Shown here: positions 52,432 through 63,197 of the stretch, piece after piece
Numbering within the stretch: the first letter of the stretch is position 1
Layout of the letters: the number at the start of each line of letters is the position of its first letter
DNA from: Imbricaverruca yamaguchii
Lineage: Eukaryota > Arthropoda > Thecostraca > Neoverrucidae
Length of the DNA: 64,000 nt
Assembly (NCBI GenBank): GCA_034440575.1
Contig: JAOTOL010001150.1
Span: 141,501 to 205,500, forward strand
Direction of reading: 5' to 3'
Program-made: the position numbers and the translations under genes
The notes under the pieces: generated by a model
Seen by the model: the letters and a program-made list of their open reading frames with translations, nothing else
What the model was told of the DNA's origin: nothing
Databases searched by the model: none

Positions 52432-55400
52432 ATTCAGGTCACATGATAAGCATCGCTTGTCATTCGTGACATCATCATTCTTCGTATCACTCCTCGTGTG
52501 ACCTTGTCAGATCGCACCATGAGCGCCTAATCCTCTCGGGGATTCTGAAATTCTGACAGGCGTTCTCGCATTTGAAGTTGATGTGATAGGTTGTGGACTT
52601 CATTATTGTATCTAAGCTACCATAATAAATGATGAAAATATGTATTTTGCCACGTTGGATACCATCACCGATAATACCCAGGCATCGCACTGAGAAGGTT
52701 GGATATTTGTGTACTGTACCAAGTGTGAAAATTCATTGAAAGGTGGAAATTTGTACGTTTTATTGCATACCATAGTCACGCAATGCATGCATCGTGGCAG
52801 TAATTTCATGCTTCAATATTCAAAATACATGTAAATGTTCAAGTGTATGGCAGGCAGGAACAAGACCATATATAATACATGGCTGTGTAATATCCAGGTA
52901 AGGAATATGCACTTGCAAATTGTACGTCTTACCTTGATTGTGCTGCGTTACTGCCAACAGTCTTCACAAAGTTCTACTGCAGGCAATATTAACGAAATCG
53001 ATGTTAAATATGTGAACAGTAAAAGAACCACAGTGAAACTCGAGTATGAATGTATTTTGGTACTCTTTGGCACATTATCTACTTCATAGTCTTATCATGA
53101 CGTAATATAAGGTACGAATATCCATACATCTGCTGCATTACATAAACTCCTGAATTAGTTGCGTTGTTGTAAGGCCATGTCCAAGTATGTATGACTTCAA
53201 GAATAAAGTGCTACCGTGTGATATTGCAACTTTGACTTAGTTATAGATTGCAGGAAGTTTTTCACAAATTGAAATGTGCGCATGCTCCCTTTTAGTAACC
53301 TTAAATGTCTCAAAAGTGGGAGGGCCAGCCCATTGTTTCCCCCACACTTTCAAAAGTGGGAGGGCCATGGCCCTCTGCCCCCCCCCGTTCCTACGCCTAT
53401 GTTCTTGCTTATCCTTTCTCCTCAACAACATCGGTGACATTTAAAACGGGGGACATTTTAAAGACGTATTGTGCTATATTATGGAAATTAGAGCATACCA
53501 AATATTCACTATTGAGGCTGTAATGAGCTTGCACCTCTTCCCCTACGCACATAGCAGAAGTTGAACACATTTTGTTTGAACAGTAATAGGTACTAATGGG
53601 TTTACTTGCACCAGGACGATAAACCTATTATTACAAAAGAATCCACCAGTCGTGCAGAGAGTTATAAGTTCAGAGTGAAGTGTGACTTTCAAAGCACTTA
53701 TACTGCGATGCTAGTTATTTTTCAGTACCACATATTGCTGTATGCATGCCAAGGTCAGACCTCTAGGTCAAAGGTTACATTAAGTGTTTTAAAGTTCTCA
53801 CGTTCCGTCGCTATAACATCAATTTGCATCAAGTTGGATTCATTCCACGGAGTTTGTTGTGCGGAATCAGAAAGCTACGCAATCGAACTAATCTCAAAGG
53901 TCAAAGGTGGACCCCAGTTCTTCTGTCGCCCCACGTTTTCTTTCTCGTCAAAACCCACTTAAATCTGATATAAAGCAATGGCCTGTTGTTAGCCTGAAGT
54001 AGCATTCGAAACCAGCAATGTCAAAAGCAATCTGGAAAGTCAAAGGTCAGTTTGCATATTTCTAATTCCTCGCGATTCCTTGCTATGACTCAAATTTAAA
54101 AAAGAAAGTTTGTATCATTCCACGTGGTTTGCCGTGTGGTTTCAGAACGTTGACAAATCCAATAATTTTGAAGGTCTCGAATGTCCGGTGTGTGTACAAT
54201 GCTCGAGTAAGTTATAGCAGTAGGTGCATGTCTCTTTGTTTTCAGCCGTTGTGATCAGTCGCTTGGAAGGGATTTCTCTAAGATGTGATGAAAAAGGAGA
54301 GCCCTCGACGAACCTCGCGCGTTGAAAATGTTTGGTTTGCGTAGTGACATTCTCCCAAATTTCTCGTTCGATTCAATGTATTCTTTTTGGTAGGAGGGGA
54401 CGAGAGGGGTGGGGAATTCCTTGGCTCCGCATTTCTTTACGATAACAAATACTCATATCCTATTTGACTGGTAGCCAGGGGTGTTTTTATATACTATTGT
54501 GGGTGCAAGTGTCCCCTTAATGTGACCTTAATGTGACCTGACCTTCATTCCCCAATAATTTCAACTTTTAACATGGAACTCCATGGAGTATGCCCCTCCG
54601 AATAAATTTTGGACTGTTCATTGCTGTCATGTATTTTTCCTCTACCCGATTAATTTTGATAAATCGACACCCGTGCCAGTAGCTCCCCGAAGAAATCCAT
54701 GATAACCTACTTGGACGAGATATCATTACTGACATTCAATTGACATTAGAATATTGCTGTTCGGAACATTTCAATATTCCAACCTCTTTTTAAAGTTGTT
54801 TGCTTTTTTCGCCGGATGGTTCAGCGGTTGTCTAGTATGCAAGAGAAGATACACGTAAATGAGAACAATTTTTTTTAACCAGTCGGATTTCACAACCGCG
54901 AGAGAACAATGTTGCAACCAGGGCTAGATCTAAGAATTGCCATTACGAGGGGGGAGCAGCACTTGTCTATGGAAGGGCGCCATTTTTTCGGAAGGGCACC
55001 ACTGCGAAAGCCCCTCTGGCTGAAAAAAAAGAATGGGTGGAGGGGCCGGGGCACTATGCTTTCCGGGAGGGTCGCCTTTCCTTCCAAGGGACACCTTTTC
55101 TTTCAAAGGAGCGCCATCAGTAGGAAAAAAATCATAGGGCTGTTCGAACAACTCTATTTTGTATTACAAGAAGGTAATGTTTAACGTAATTACAGGATTG
55201 CTCAATGGTGATTGCGAAATTTGACCCAGCATATGCAACATAAAGTTAGGTACAGGGAAAGTGGAGGTATGTTGAGTCTGTTTTCACTCAGGACGACCTG
55301 GAGCGAATGGGGTGAGACAGACTGATTATTTGTACGCGTATTCCAAAATGTCAATCCTTTGGGCACAATTCAGTCTCGGTATAATTTTTCTCAGGCAAAT

Positions 55401-56447
55401 TTAAACAACTTATATTTTCAGCTGTTCTGACGAATCGCACCTGTCTCAAATTACCACAAGCGTGGGGTAAGTTGATCCTATTGGTGGGAAATGTTGATCA
55501 GGAGCCTTATTTATGTAAATAAATACTGTGGCGATTACCTGTGATTGTTACTTTTACCGCTGTGAGTCTTTTGTGATATCATGTTTTTTTTTACCTGACG
55601 TGTTCTGGTGGCAAAGCAAAGAAGCGAAAAGAAAAACAAAATTTTCAGCATATGCTGAAAATGTTGCTTTTCTTTTTGCTTTTCGATCGATCGATGATTC
55701 GATCGAAATCGAAAGAAATTTTCTTGAATTGAAGTTGTCAGTTAGTTTTTTTTAGTGCTTTAACACAGAGTTTGGACAAGGGTTATTTATGTCTGGTTAG
55801 GTTAGGTTGGCTTAGGTTTGTGAAGTTGGAAAATGTTTCTTTTTTTCTCTTTTTTTCGAAATGAATTTGAAAAAGAACTTTTCTCCAAAAGTAGCTTATG
55901 CTATGCTAGGTTGGATTAGGTTTTTTACTTAGAATATTTTCAGAATACAAATTGCTTTAACTTCTGTAATATCATTTTTTCTCTCCAAAGGTAGGTTAGG
56001 CAAGGGTTGGTGCTACGTTATGCTTCACTCCTTTTAGTTTAAAGAATTTATTTTTATGTTACCGAACTCAAAGCCATTTCTTGGTGTTAGTTTGCTCACT
56101 ACCTGAAAAGTAAACATTTAGATTGACAAGGAGTAGTCCCATCATCGTAGTAACATGCATAAACATTGCATTGGAATGTCAGAGTCAAAGAATTCGTAAA
56201 GCATCTTAACGCACACATTTACCGGATATTGTTCTTCACAACTTGTAACATGAGAATATCAATTTGCACTTCCAAGTGAACATTGTGCACTTCCTCACCG
56301 ACCAATTTATTGCCAGATATCCATTCACTGCCACTGAACATCAAAAGAAGAAAAACGAAAATTTCTGGAGGATAATCTTGAAAGCTAAATGTACAGGAAG
56401 ATCCTCTCTTTCCAAACCTGATCCTATGACCACTAAAAGTTGTGCCC
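52432..56447. other. 4-kb gene-free stretch
   Basis: No recognisable gene. It contains diverged direct repeats (53750-53910 against 54000-54180, sharing TCATTCCACG..GTTTG), several AGGTCA-type half-sites, a CGTTCCTACGCCTATG transposon-like end near 53387, and TTAGG-like motifs around 55797-56000. Frames up to 118 codons have no domain. Confidence 0.5.
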
Positions 56448-56449
56448 CA

Positions 56450-58477
56450 GATTGCTATGTCGTCCGCGAAAAGTGAGTAGTGAAGTGAAGTGTCCCCGTG
56501 GTCGGCAAGTATGTCGTTGATCATGATGATGAAGAGGCTCGGCGAGAGCACGCTCCCCTGAGCCAGGCCCTGCTCCTGCGTTGTGGTGTTTGATGTGACA
56601 TTGCCGCATCGGACCCTAAGAGTCCTATCCCTGAGGAAGTTGAGTATAAAGTGCGCCATGTGTCCGCGTAGGCCTATCTTATGGAGTTTGTGTGTCAGCG
56701 CTGACTTGTGTACTCGGTCGAAGGCGGCAGTGATGTCTAGGTAGGCAGCTATTGTTGTCCGTTTGATGTATAGACCACTTTTGATGTCATGCACTAACCT
56801 AATGAGATTGTCTGTAGTTTATTTTTGCCGTTGGAAGCCGCATTGAAATTCGTCGAGCAGGTCGTTGTGTTCCAGAAATTGCCTCAATCGTGTGTTGACC
56901 ATGCGTTCGACCAGCTTGCTAGCACAGCTAGTAAGTGAGATGGGTCTATAACCTTTTGGGGTGGAGTGATCTTTGTGCGGCTTTGGTAATGGTATGACTA
57001 CGCTCTCCCGCCAGGATGCGGGAAACGTGTCGGTTTGGTACAGTTCATTTATGGCCGTTAGTAAATACGTTCGGGAGTTTTTGCTAAGACGTTTAAGAAA
57101 CTGGTAGTGAATGTCGTCCGGCCCAACCGACGTGTTTCCACACTTGCTGAGAGCAAGTTCTAATTCGTGCATGGTGAATGACTGATTGTAGATTTCTCTA
57201 TTGTCAGAGCTAAAATTTGCTTTGGAGGCAAGGGCGTCTAGGACGCTTACTATGGTGGTGTCATAGTTGGTGTTGCCGGATACGCTGCCGTAGTGTAGTT
57301 TAAAGTGGTCTACGACTTGTTGTGGGTCAGTGATGTGCTGTCCATTCACCGTCAGCTGGGGGAAAGGGCCTGGTGGTGGGCGTTTCAGGTTGAAGCGCTT
57401 CATCAGGTCCCAGATTCTGCCGGTAGGTGTGAATCTATTGAATTGCGAGGCAAAAGACTGCCAAGAGTTTTGGCGTGCTGTTCGGATTGTGTACCGGCAG
57501 TGTTTTTGAGATTGCCTGTATGCTGATAGGTGTGCTTCGCACACGCATCTTTTGAATTGTTTGTGGGCACGGCGCCGTGCGGCGATTGCCCTTTGACAGT
57601 CCGGGGTCCACCATGGCGTTGATGCCTTTTTCCTAGGTTTGTTACTTTTTGGGACTGAATCTTGTGCTGCTGAGCTGATGGCCCTTAGAATCGTCTCTAT
57701 CTTACTGGTATCTGAAGTTGCTAGGTTGAGGTCCACCTGTTCCTCGAATTTAGTCCAGTCCGCTCTTTTCAAATTCCAAGATTGTCTGAATAGTTTAGTG
57801 TGGTGGATAGCGTCCGTGCTGAGCCTAATTGTGATTGGATAGTGGTCGCTCAGCCCGGGAACGTCTGAAACTGACCAGTCAAATAGTGAGCTAAGTCGTG
57901 GGGTGCAGCACGTTAAGTCTATGCAAGTGTCCGATCCTAATAAGGTCGGGTTGTGGCGGGTGGCGGCCCCGGTGTTAAGAAGTACTAGGTTGTGGTCCGA
58001 AATAAACTGGTGAATTTGGTGCCCTCTAGTGTCGGTATGGTCGCTTCCCCACGAGGGGTGTTTAGCATTAAAGTCCCCCATAATGAGAACTGGTGGAGGG
58101 GCCTGAAGCAGCAGGTCGTTCAGTTCCTGTGGTGTGGGGGTTTCAGCTGACGGCGAAATGTATAGTGAGATTACTGTGGTTTGGCAATGTGCAATTTTGA
58201 GGTTGACTGCTACGCAATTCAGGGGAGTATTTAACGTTACTCGACGATGAGGTATGCTGTTTGCTATGAGTATGGCTGCGCCCCATTTCCTATGTGGGCC
58301 GTTTACGTTGTTTAGGTGCCAAGTGTAATCGGGAATTTTGTTCCAAGTTGAGTCAGAATCTCGAAAGTGAGTTTCTTGGAGCGCAGCGAGTAGTGGTTTT
58401 TGTTGTAAGAATTCAGATTTAAATTCTATGAATTTGCCTGGAATGCCTCCGACGTTCCACTGGAGAAAAAGTCCCAT
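56450..58477 (-). pseudogene. I-element ORF2, endonuclease and partial RT
   Basis: Opens at MGLFLQWNVGGIPGKFIEFK (ATG at 58477). The endonuclease is intact: LQETHF, VLIMGDFNAKHPSW and GLSDHYPI. The linker (TPWWTPDCQRAIAARRRAHK) and the RT up to GFQRQK are uninterrupted. One base change (TCA to TAA) then makes a stop at about 56819. The same frame continues through AYLDITAAFDRVHKS, GLAQGSVLSPSLFI and FADDIAIW before I homology ends. Upstream, the frame is continuous with the gag C-terminus because the gag stop codon is replaced by TAC at 58505-58507. Confidence 0.9.
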
Positions 58478-59640
58478 TGCCGAACGTTTAGTAGCTCTGT
58501 GTTCGTAGACTGGGGTAGTGTCGGTGTCGAGTTGGGGAGAGAGGTTGAATCGATGAACGGAGAGAGTGTTGGGAGGTGTCCCAGGCAGTGGTGGTAGCCT
58601 GGACCTGGTCGCACGGGTTCTGGGGGGTGATTGGGCGGAGTGGCGGCGAGATTTGCGCTTGGGAGGCGCGGTGGGTCGCTCTGGTGTTGTGGGCTCGACG
58701 GGCATGGCAGGAGAAGCAGGTTCGGTCTGAGTGCTGGCCTCAGACGTGGTTTTCGAGTGGGTTTGGGTATGTGTGCAGGAGGTTGTGGGAGGTTCGGTTT
58801 GGCAGGAGATGGTGGCCTTGGGCTTGAGGTTGGTCTGGGTGGGTGTGGTGGCCTTGATTCTAGGCCTTGGTTTTGGTCGCCCGGATGGGTGTGGTAGCGG
58901 CCGAGGGCCTGGAGGAGGCAGTGGGGGAAAGCTTCAGGGTGGTGAGGTCGGCCCTGGCCGGTTGGAAGGGGCGGCGCGAAAGGATACGGCCAGTTCCCAT
59001 GGAGGATGGGTGGGTGCCAATGGGGGGATGAAATGGAGACCGGGTCTGGGTGTTGGAGGAGCGACGTTGCCGGTTCTGAGATGGGGTGGGAGGGGAAGCA
59101 GCCCCATTCCTCGGTGGAGCTGACGTGGGATGCCGGCCGCGCGGTGGAAGGAGTGTGGCAGGAGGCCGGGTCGTGGGTGAAGGGGATGTGGATAAGGGCC
59201 AGGTCCGAAGTGGAGAGGATGTGGGAGCAGGCCAGGTCCTGGGTGGGGTGGGGTGGGAAGGAGTGGTGAGCGGCGAGGTCGAGGGGCAGTGGGCCGGAGA
59301 GTTCGGGGATCGGTGGGGCGGTTGAGTCGAGGGTCGGAGGGCCGGCTGAGGCAAGGGTCGGAGGGGCGGTTGAGGCGAGGGTCGGTGGGGCGGTTGAGGC
59401 GAGGGTCGGAGGGGCGGTTGAGGCGAGGGTCGCAGGAGCGTTGAGGAGGGAGTTGTGCCGGGCTCCGGGAGCCGGCTGCTGGTGGGATGGTGGGACCGGT
59501 GGGGGCTGGTGTTGGAGTGGGTGTGGGCTTAGGTGTGGAGAGCGTGGCTGCGTAGCTTCGCCCGGTGGTAGGTGCTGTGTGGAGAGGTGCAGTTGTGATT
59601 GTGCGAATGTCAGTGGTATTGTGGCGTGTGTGCTGTCGTG
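58478..59640 (-). pseudogene. I-element gag, 5'-truncated and frameshifted
   Basis: Minus-strand gag from RHNTTDIRTI onward (59640), with the 24-bp repeat domain at six units (59306-59440) and the Pro-rich region. A one-base insertion in a G-run near 59023 shifts the frame, and the correct frame is open again from 58705 (MPVEPTTPERPTAPPKRKSR) into ORF2. The 10-nt stretch missing from copy a is present, grouping copies c and d. Confidence 0.85.
59306..59440. repeat. 24-bp VNTR in gag, 6 units (copy c)
   Basis: Six 24-bp units, the same number as in copy d (62241-62370) and half that in copy a. Confidence 0.92.
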
Positions 59641-59649
59641 GGAAATTCA

Positions 59650-60095
59650 CAGGGTGGGAATTAAGGCACTTCTTAAGATATTTCACCCCTTAAAACATTT
59701 TTGCACTTCGGATTTATACTAGATATAATGGGCTCCACATGTACTCAGACACAAGCATGCAGAAGGAACAAAATACCACTAAAAAACTAATATAAGATTG
59801 AACAAAACACCCACCAAACATGTTATTCTACTTACGATTACCAAATAAACTAGCCACTTTTCGTACCGCCAAGCTCCAGGGTGGGAATTAAGGTACTTCT
59901 TAGGAGATTTCATCTTTTAAAATATTTTTGCACTCCAGATTCATACTAGATAGAATGGTCTCCACATGGACACAAACATGCAAAAGGAACAAAAATAGCA
60001 CTAAAAAACTAATACAAGATTGAATAAAACATCCCCGAACATGTTATTCTACTTACGATTACACAATAAACTAGCCACTTTTCGTACCATCAAGC
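59650..60095 (+). repeat. Two tandem ~220-bp repeats
   Basis: CAGGGTGGGAATTAAGGCAC begins unit 1 at 59650, and CAGGGTGGGAATTAAGGTAC begins unit 2 at 59877. Both run through ACATGTTATTCTACTTACGA and TAGCCACTTTTCGTACC. The units are AT-rich with no coding capacity. Unit 1 starts 9 bp from the broken end of I copy c, so the duplication borders a rearrangement point. Confidence 0.9.
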
Positions 60096-60840
60096 ACACC
60101 GACAACACCCGAACACACACCACACTACACAATCAGCGGAAATGATCTACATCCTTTGTGTCAAAAGCTAACAAATACATAGAAGGCCATACAAGAATTT
60201 GGAACCAAAAATATATGCATGAAGCTTAGTGGTATGACTTGAATGAGTTCCCTGTATATTTTATTGGGAAATAACAAATTTTACAGATATATGCAATTTA
60301 AATTAAGGTACTTATATGTCAGTAAGTAGTCAGTTCACCAACAAAATGCTAAATTCACCGAAGTACTATCCAAAACCACAAAAAAACATGGACATCAATG
60401 ATTAGTTGGTTATTTAAGTTTTAGGGCACATCAACCAGGTTTGGTCATTTCACACCCATGCATAACAATGAAGATGAATGTTATTCCCTCTTTCTCCACC
60501 TAAAGATGGGAAAGGTGTGGGGCTGAACATATGACTTTAATGGGGATGTAAAGTGGTTGGAACAAATGGATGGGCTGGTTGGATGAACTCCATCAGATCC
60601 TTTTCACTGTCAACCAGGTCTAATATGCATTTTCATCTCTTGGAAACATAAGCATGTTGGTTGACAATCTCTTCTTTTCATTTCTTTCTTCCAGATGATA
60701 AACGACACACCACAACAGAACACTATACAATAAAACTACAACTAAAACGCACGTGCAACGAACACAAGGTGTGACAGACATAAAACCAAGCACAAAACAA
60801 CCTACGAGGGAGCTATGTAAACAGCTGCGCTATTTATGAC
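60096..60840. other. Non-coding DNA between divergent I copies
   Basis: No gene recognised. AATGAAGATGAATGTTATTC near 60467 resembles 18236-18264. Target-site sequence for copy d should lie at its right edge, but it cannot be confirmed because the 3' end of copy d is outside the window. Confidence 0.5.
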
Positions 60841-61304
60841 TCAACTGCGCCATCTAAGAACTTGAGAAAATGAGTGCCAGTCCAACAGTCCAACAGTCCA
60901 GCGCCAGACGCTGGACGGGGCGGACGCACGGGCGGACGCAGGAAGCCAGCAAGCAAGAAGCCTCGCACAAGCAAGAAGAGCAGCAGGAAGGTCCAGGGTT
61001 TGAGCTGAAGACAAACCCGTAGCCGCAGAAGAAACAAGACACCAAGAGCTCCAGGGACCCTAGAGAAGCACTCCTGCGACTCTAGAAGGAAAACCTCCCT
61101 CACCATATCCCCGACTTTTCTCTGTCTCCAAACTAGCCTTGACCCCCGGAGGAAACCTAACGGTGCGGAGCCCACTGTCTTGGGCCATTGCGGCCGGGGC
61201 AGGGACCAGAGAGCGAAAGCTCGGTCCAGGGTGCAACGAATCCGGGTAGTTTTTCAGTCAGGTGGGACACTTGCAGGGGGGGTGGGACCGAACCCGTAAA
61301 CACC

Positions 61305-63170
61305 ATGGCGCCCGGCGCCAGCACCACACAGGGCACCTACCTAGTAGGTGTGTACACGAACACAGGACACAGCATCACACAGGAGTCTTCCTTCACTCTG
61401 GAGAGGACACTCCGACACATTCTAAATTCTACACACTTCAAGATCCACACGCACACTACCCACATCTTAGTACAGACACAGAGCAGCGCGGACACAAAAA
61501 CACTCCTGAACACGAACACCTTTAACGGCCAGCGCTGCTCCTTCACCCTACACCGCACCTTAAGCACCAGTCGTGGCTACATTCACGCCCCAGAGTTGGA
61601 CAGCGTACCTACCGACAACATCGCCGCACTTTTCGACGCCTCAGCACTCAAGGATTCCACAGCCACAGTCAGCCATATCAAACGGGAGGCGCATTCAGAG
61701 CACAACCTAATCGTACTCACTTTCCAATCACAGCACCTGCCATCACACGTACATATACAGGGCAAGGCCTACGAGGTACGCCTCTACGTACCTCTACCAC
61801 TACGGTGCCGGTCCTGTCTGCGGTACGGACATGGCGAACGTGCATGCACGTCGCCATCTCCAAGGTGCAGCCAGTGCGCCGGACACCACGCGACATCCGA
61901 CTGCCACTCTTCTGAACGGAAGTGTGCAGGCTGCGCAGGGCCGCACCCCGCCACCGACCCCAATTGCCCAAAGTGGGCACAGGAGAGGGAGGTGTGCCGG
62001 TATGCGGCAATCCACCGAGTGCCACACGCAACAGCACGACAGCACATACGCCACAATACCACTGACATTCGCACAACCACAACTGCACCTCTCCACACAG
62101 CACCTACCACCGGGCGAAGCTACGCAGCCACGCTCTCCACACCTAAGCCCACACCCACTCCAACACCAGCCCCCACCGGTCCCACCATCCCACCAGCAGC
62201 CGGCTCCCGGAGCCCGGCACAACTCCCTCCTCAACGCTCCTGCGACCCTCGCCTCAACCGCCCCTCCGACCCTCGCCTCAACCGCCCCACCGACCCTCGC
62301 CTCAACCGCCCCTCCGACCCTCGCCTCAGCCGGCCCTCCGACCCTCGACTCAACCGCCCCACCGATCCCCGAACTCTCCGGCCCACTGCCCCTCGACCTC
62401 GCCGCTCACCACTCCTTCCCACCCCACCCCACCCAGGACCTGGCCTGCTCCCACATCCTCTCCACTTCGGACCTGGCCCTTATCCACATCCCCTTCACCC
62501 ACGACCCGGCCTCCTGCCACACTCCTTCCACCGCGCGGCCGGCATCCCACGTCAGCTCCACCGAGGAATGGGGCTGCTTCCCCTCCCACCCCATCTCAGA
62601 ACCGGCAACGTCGCTCCTCCAACACCCAGACCCGGTCTCCATTTCATCCCCCATTGGCACCCACCCATCCTCCATGGGAACTGGCCGTATCCTTTCGCGC
62701 CGCCCCTTCCAACCGGCCAGGGCCGACCTCACCACCCTGAAGCTTTCCCCCCACTGCCTCCTCCAGGCCCTCGGCCGCTACCACACCCATCCGGCCGACC
62801 AAAACCAAGGCCTAGAATCAAGGCCACCACACCCACCCAGACCAACCTCAAGCCCAAGGCCACCATCTCCTGCCAAACCGAACCTCCCACAACCTCCTGC
62901 ACACATACCCAAACCCACTCGAAAACCACGTCTGAGGCCAGCACTCAGACCGAACCTGCTTCTCCTGCCATGCCCGTCGAGCCCACAACACCAGAGCGAC
63001 CCACCGCGCCTCCCAAGCGCAAATCTCGCCGCCACTCCGCCCAATCACCCCCCAGAACCCGTGCGACCAGGTCCAGGCTACCACCACTGCCTGGGACACC
63101 TCCCAACACTCTCTCCGTTCATCGATTCAACCTCTCTCCCCAACTCGACACCGACACTACCCCAGTCTAA
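61305..63170 (+). CDS. I-element ORF1 (gag), intact, 621 aa
   Basis: The start is the ATG at 61305 (MAPGASTTQGTYLVGVYTNT), chosen because the upstream extension of the frame is 5' UTR shared with copy a and because ACCATGG is a strong context. Domains: an N-terminal region (residues 1-160), three zinc knuckles at about 168-225 (CRSCLRYGHGERAC, CSQCAGHHATSDC, CAGCAGPHPATDPNC), a six-unit PSDPRLNR repeat (about 313-355), a long Pro/His-rich segment, and a basic C-terminus (PPKRKSRRHSAQSPP). I-type gags bind element RNA and assemble the retrotransposition particle. It ends at TAA 63168-63170, in the same frame as ORF2 and 27 nt before the ORF2 ATG. Confidence 0.88.
   Translation: MAPGASTTQGTYLVGVYTNTGHSITQESSFTLERTLRHILNSTHFKIHTHTTHILVQTQSSADTKTLLNTNTFNGQRCSFTLHRTLSTSRGYIHAPELDSVPTDNIAALFDASALKDSTATVSHIKREAHSEHNLIVLTFQSQHLPSHVHIQGKAYEVRLYVPLPLRCRSCLRYGHGERACTSPSPRCSQCAGHHATSDCHSSERKCAGCAGPHPATDPNCPKWAQEREVCRYAAIHRVPHATARQHIRHNTTDIRTTTTAPLHTAPTTGRSYAATLSTPKPTPTPTPAPTGPTIPPAAGSRSPAQLPPQRSCDPRLNRPSDPRLNRPTDPRLNRPSDPRLSRPSDPRLNRPTDPRTLRPTAPRPRRSPLLPTPPHPGPGLLPHPLHFGPGPYPHPLHPRPGLLPHSFHRAAGIPRQLHRGMGLLPLPPHLRTGNVAPPTPRPGLHFIPHWHPPILHGNWPYPFAPPLPTGQGRPHHPEAFPPLPPPGPRPLPHPSGRPKPRPRIKATTPTQTNLKPKATISCQTEPPTTSCTHTQTHSKTTSEASTQTEPASPAMPVEPTTPERPTAPPKRKSRRHSAQSPPRTRATRSRLPPLPGTPPNTLSVHRFNLSPQLDTDTTPV
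62241..62370. repeat. 24-bp VNTR in gag, 6 units (copy d)
   Basis: GACCCTCGCCTCAACCGCCC-type 24-bp units encode DPRLNRPS octapeptides within the intact gag. The antisense and shifted frames across it are also open. Confidence 0.92.
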
Positions 63171-63197
63171 GAACACAGAGCTACTAAACGTTCGGCA

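Larger units (their letters stand above)
56448..59640 (-). mobile_element. I-clade retrotransposon copy c, broken at both ends
   Basis: Minus-strand copy starting inside gag (59640, at CACGACAGCACA) and ending inside the RT just after FADDIAIW (about 56448). It is almost identical to copy d over the shared part. Both the 5' third of gag and everything 3' of the RT catalytic motif are missing, and the flanks are unrelated to I sequence. It is therefore a rearranged fragment and not a simple 5'-truncated insertion. Confidence 0.88.

Noticed and set aside
54821..54856. tRNA-like 5' half (GGATGGTTCAGCGGTTG)
   Set aside because: It has an A-box-like motif but no B box or fold at the right distance. 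It is at best a short SINE remnant.
55794..56000. Interstitial telomere repeat (TTAGG)n
   Set aside because: Only two to three imperfect units at each place (also 11010, 18377 and 27885). This is too short to call a telomeric insertion.
58576..59444. Plus-strand ORFs opposite copy c gag
   Set aside because: Antisense to gag, with Val/Gly/Arg-rich composition and no independent domain.
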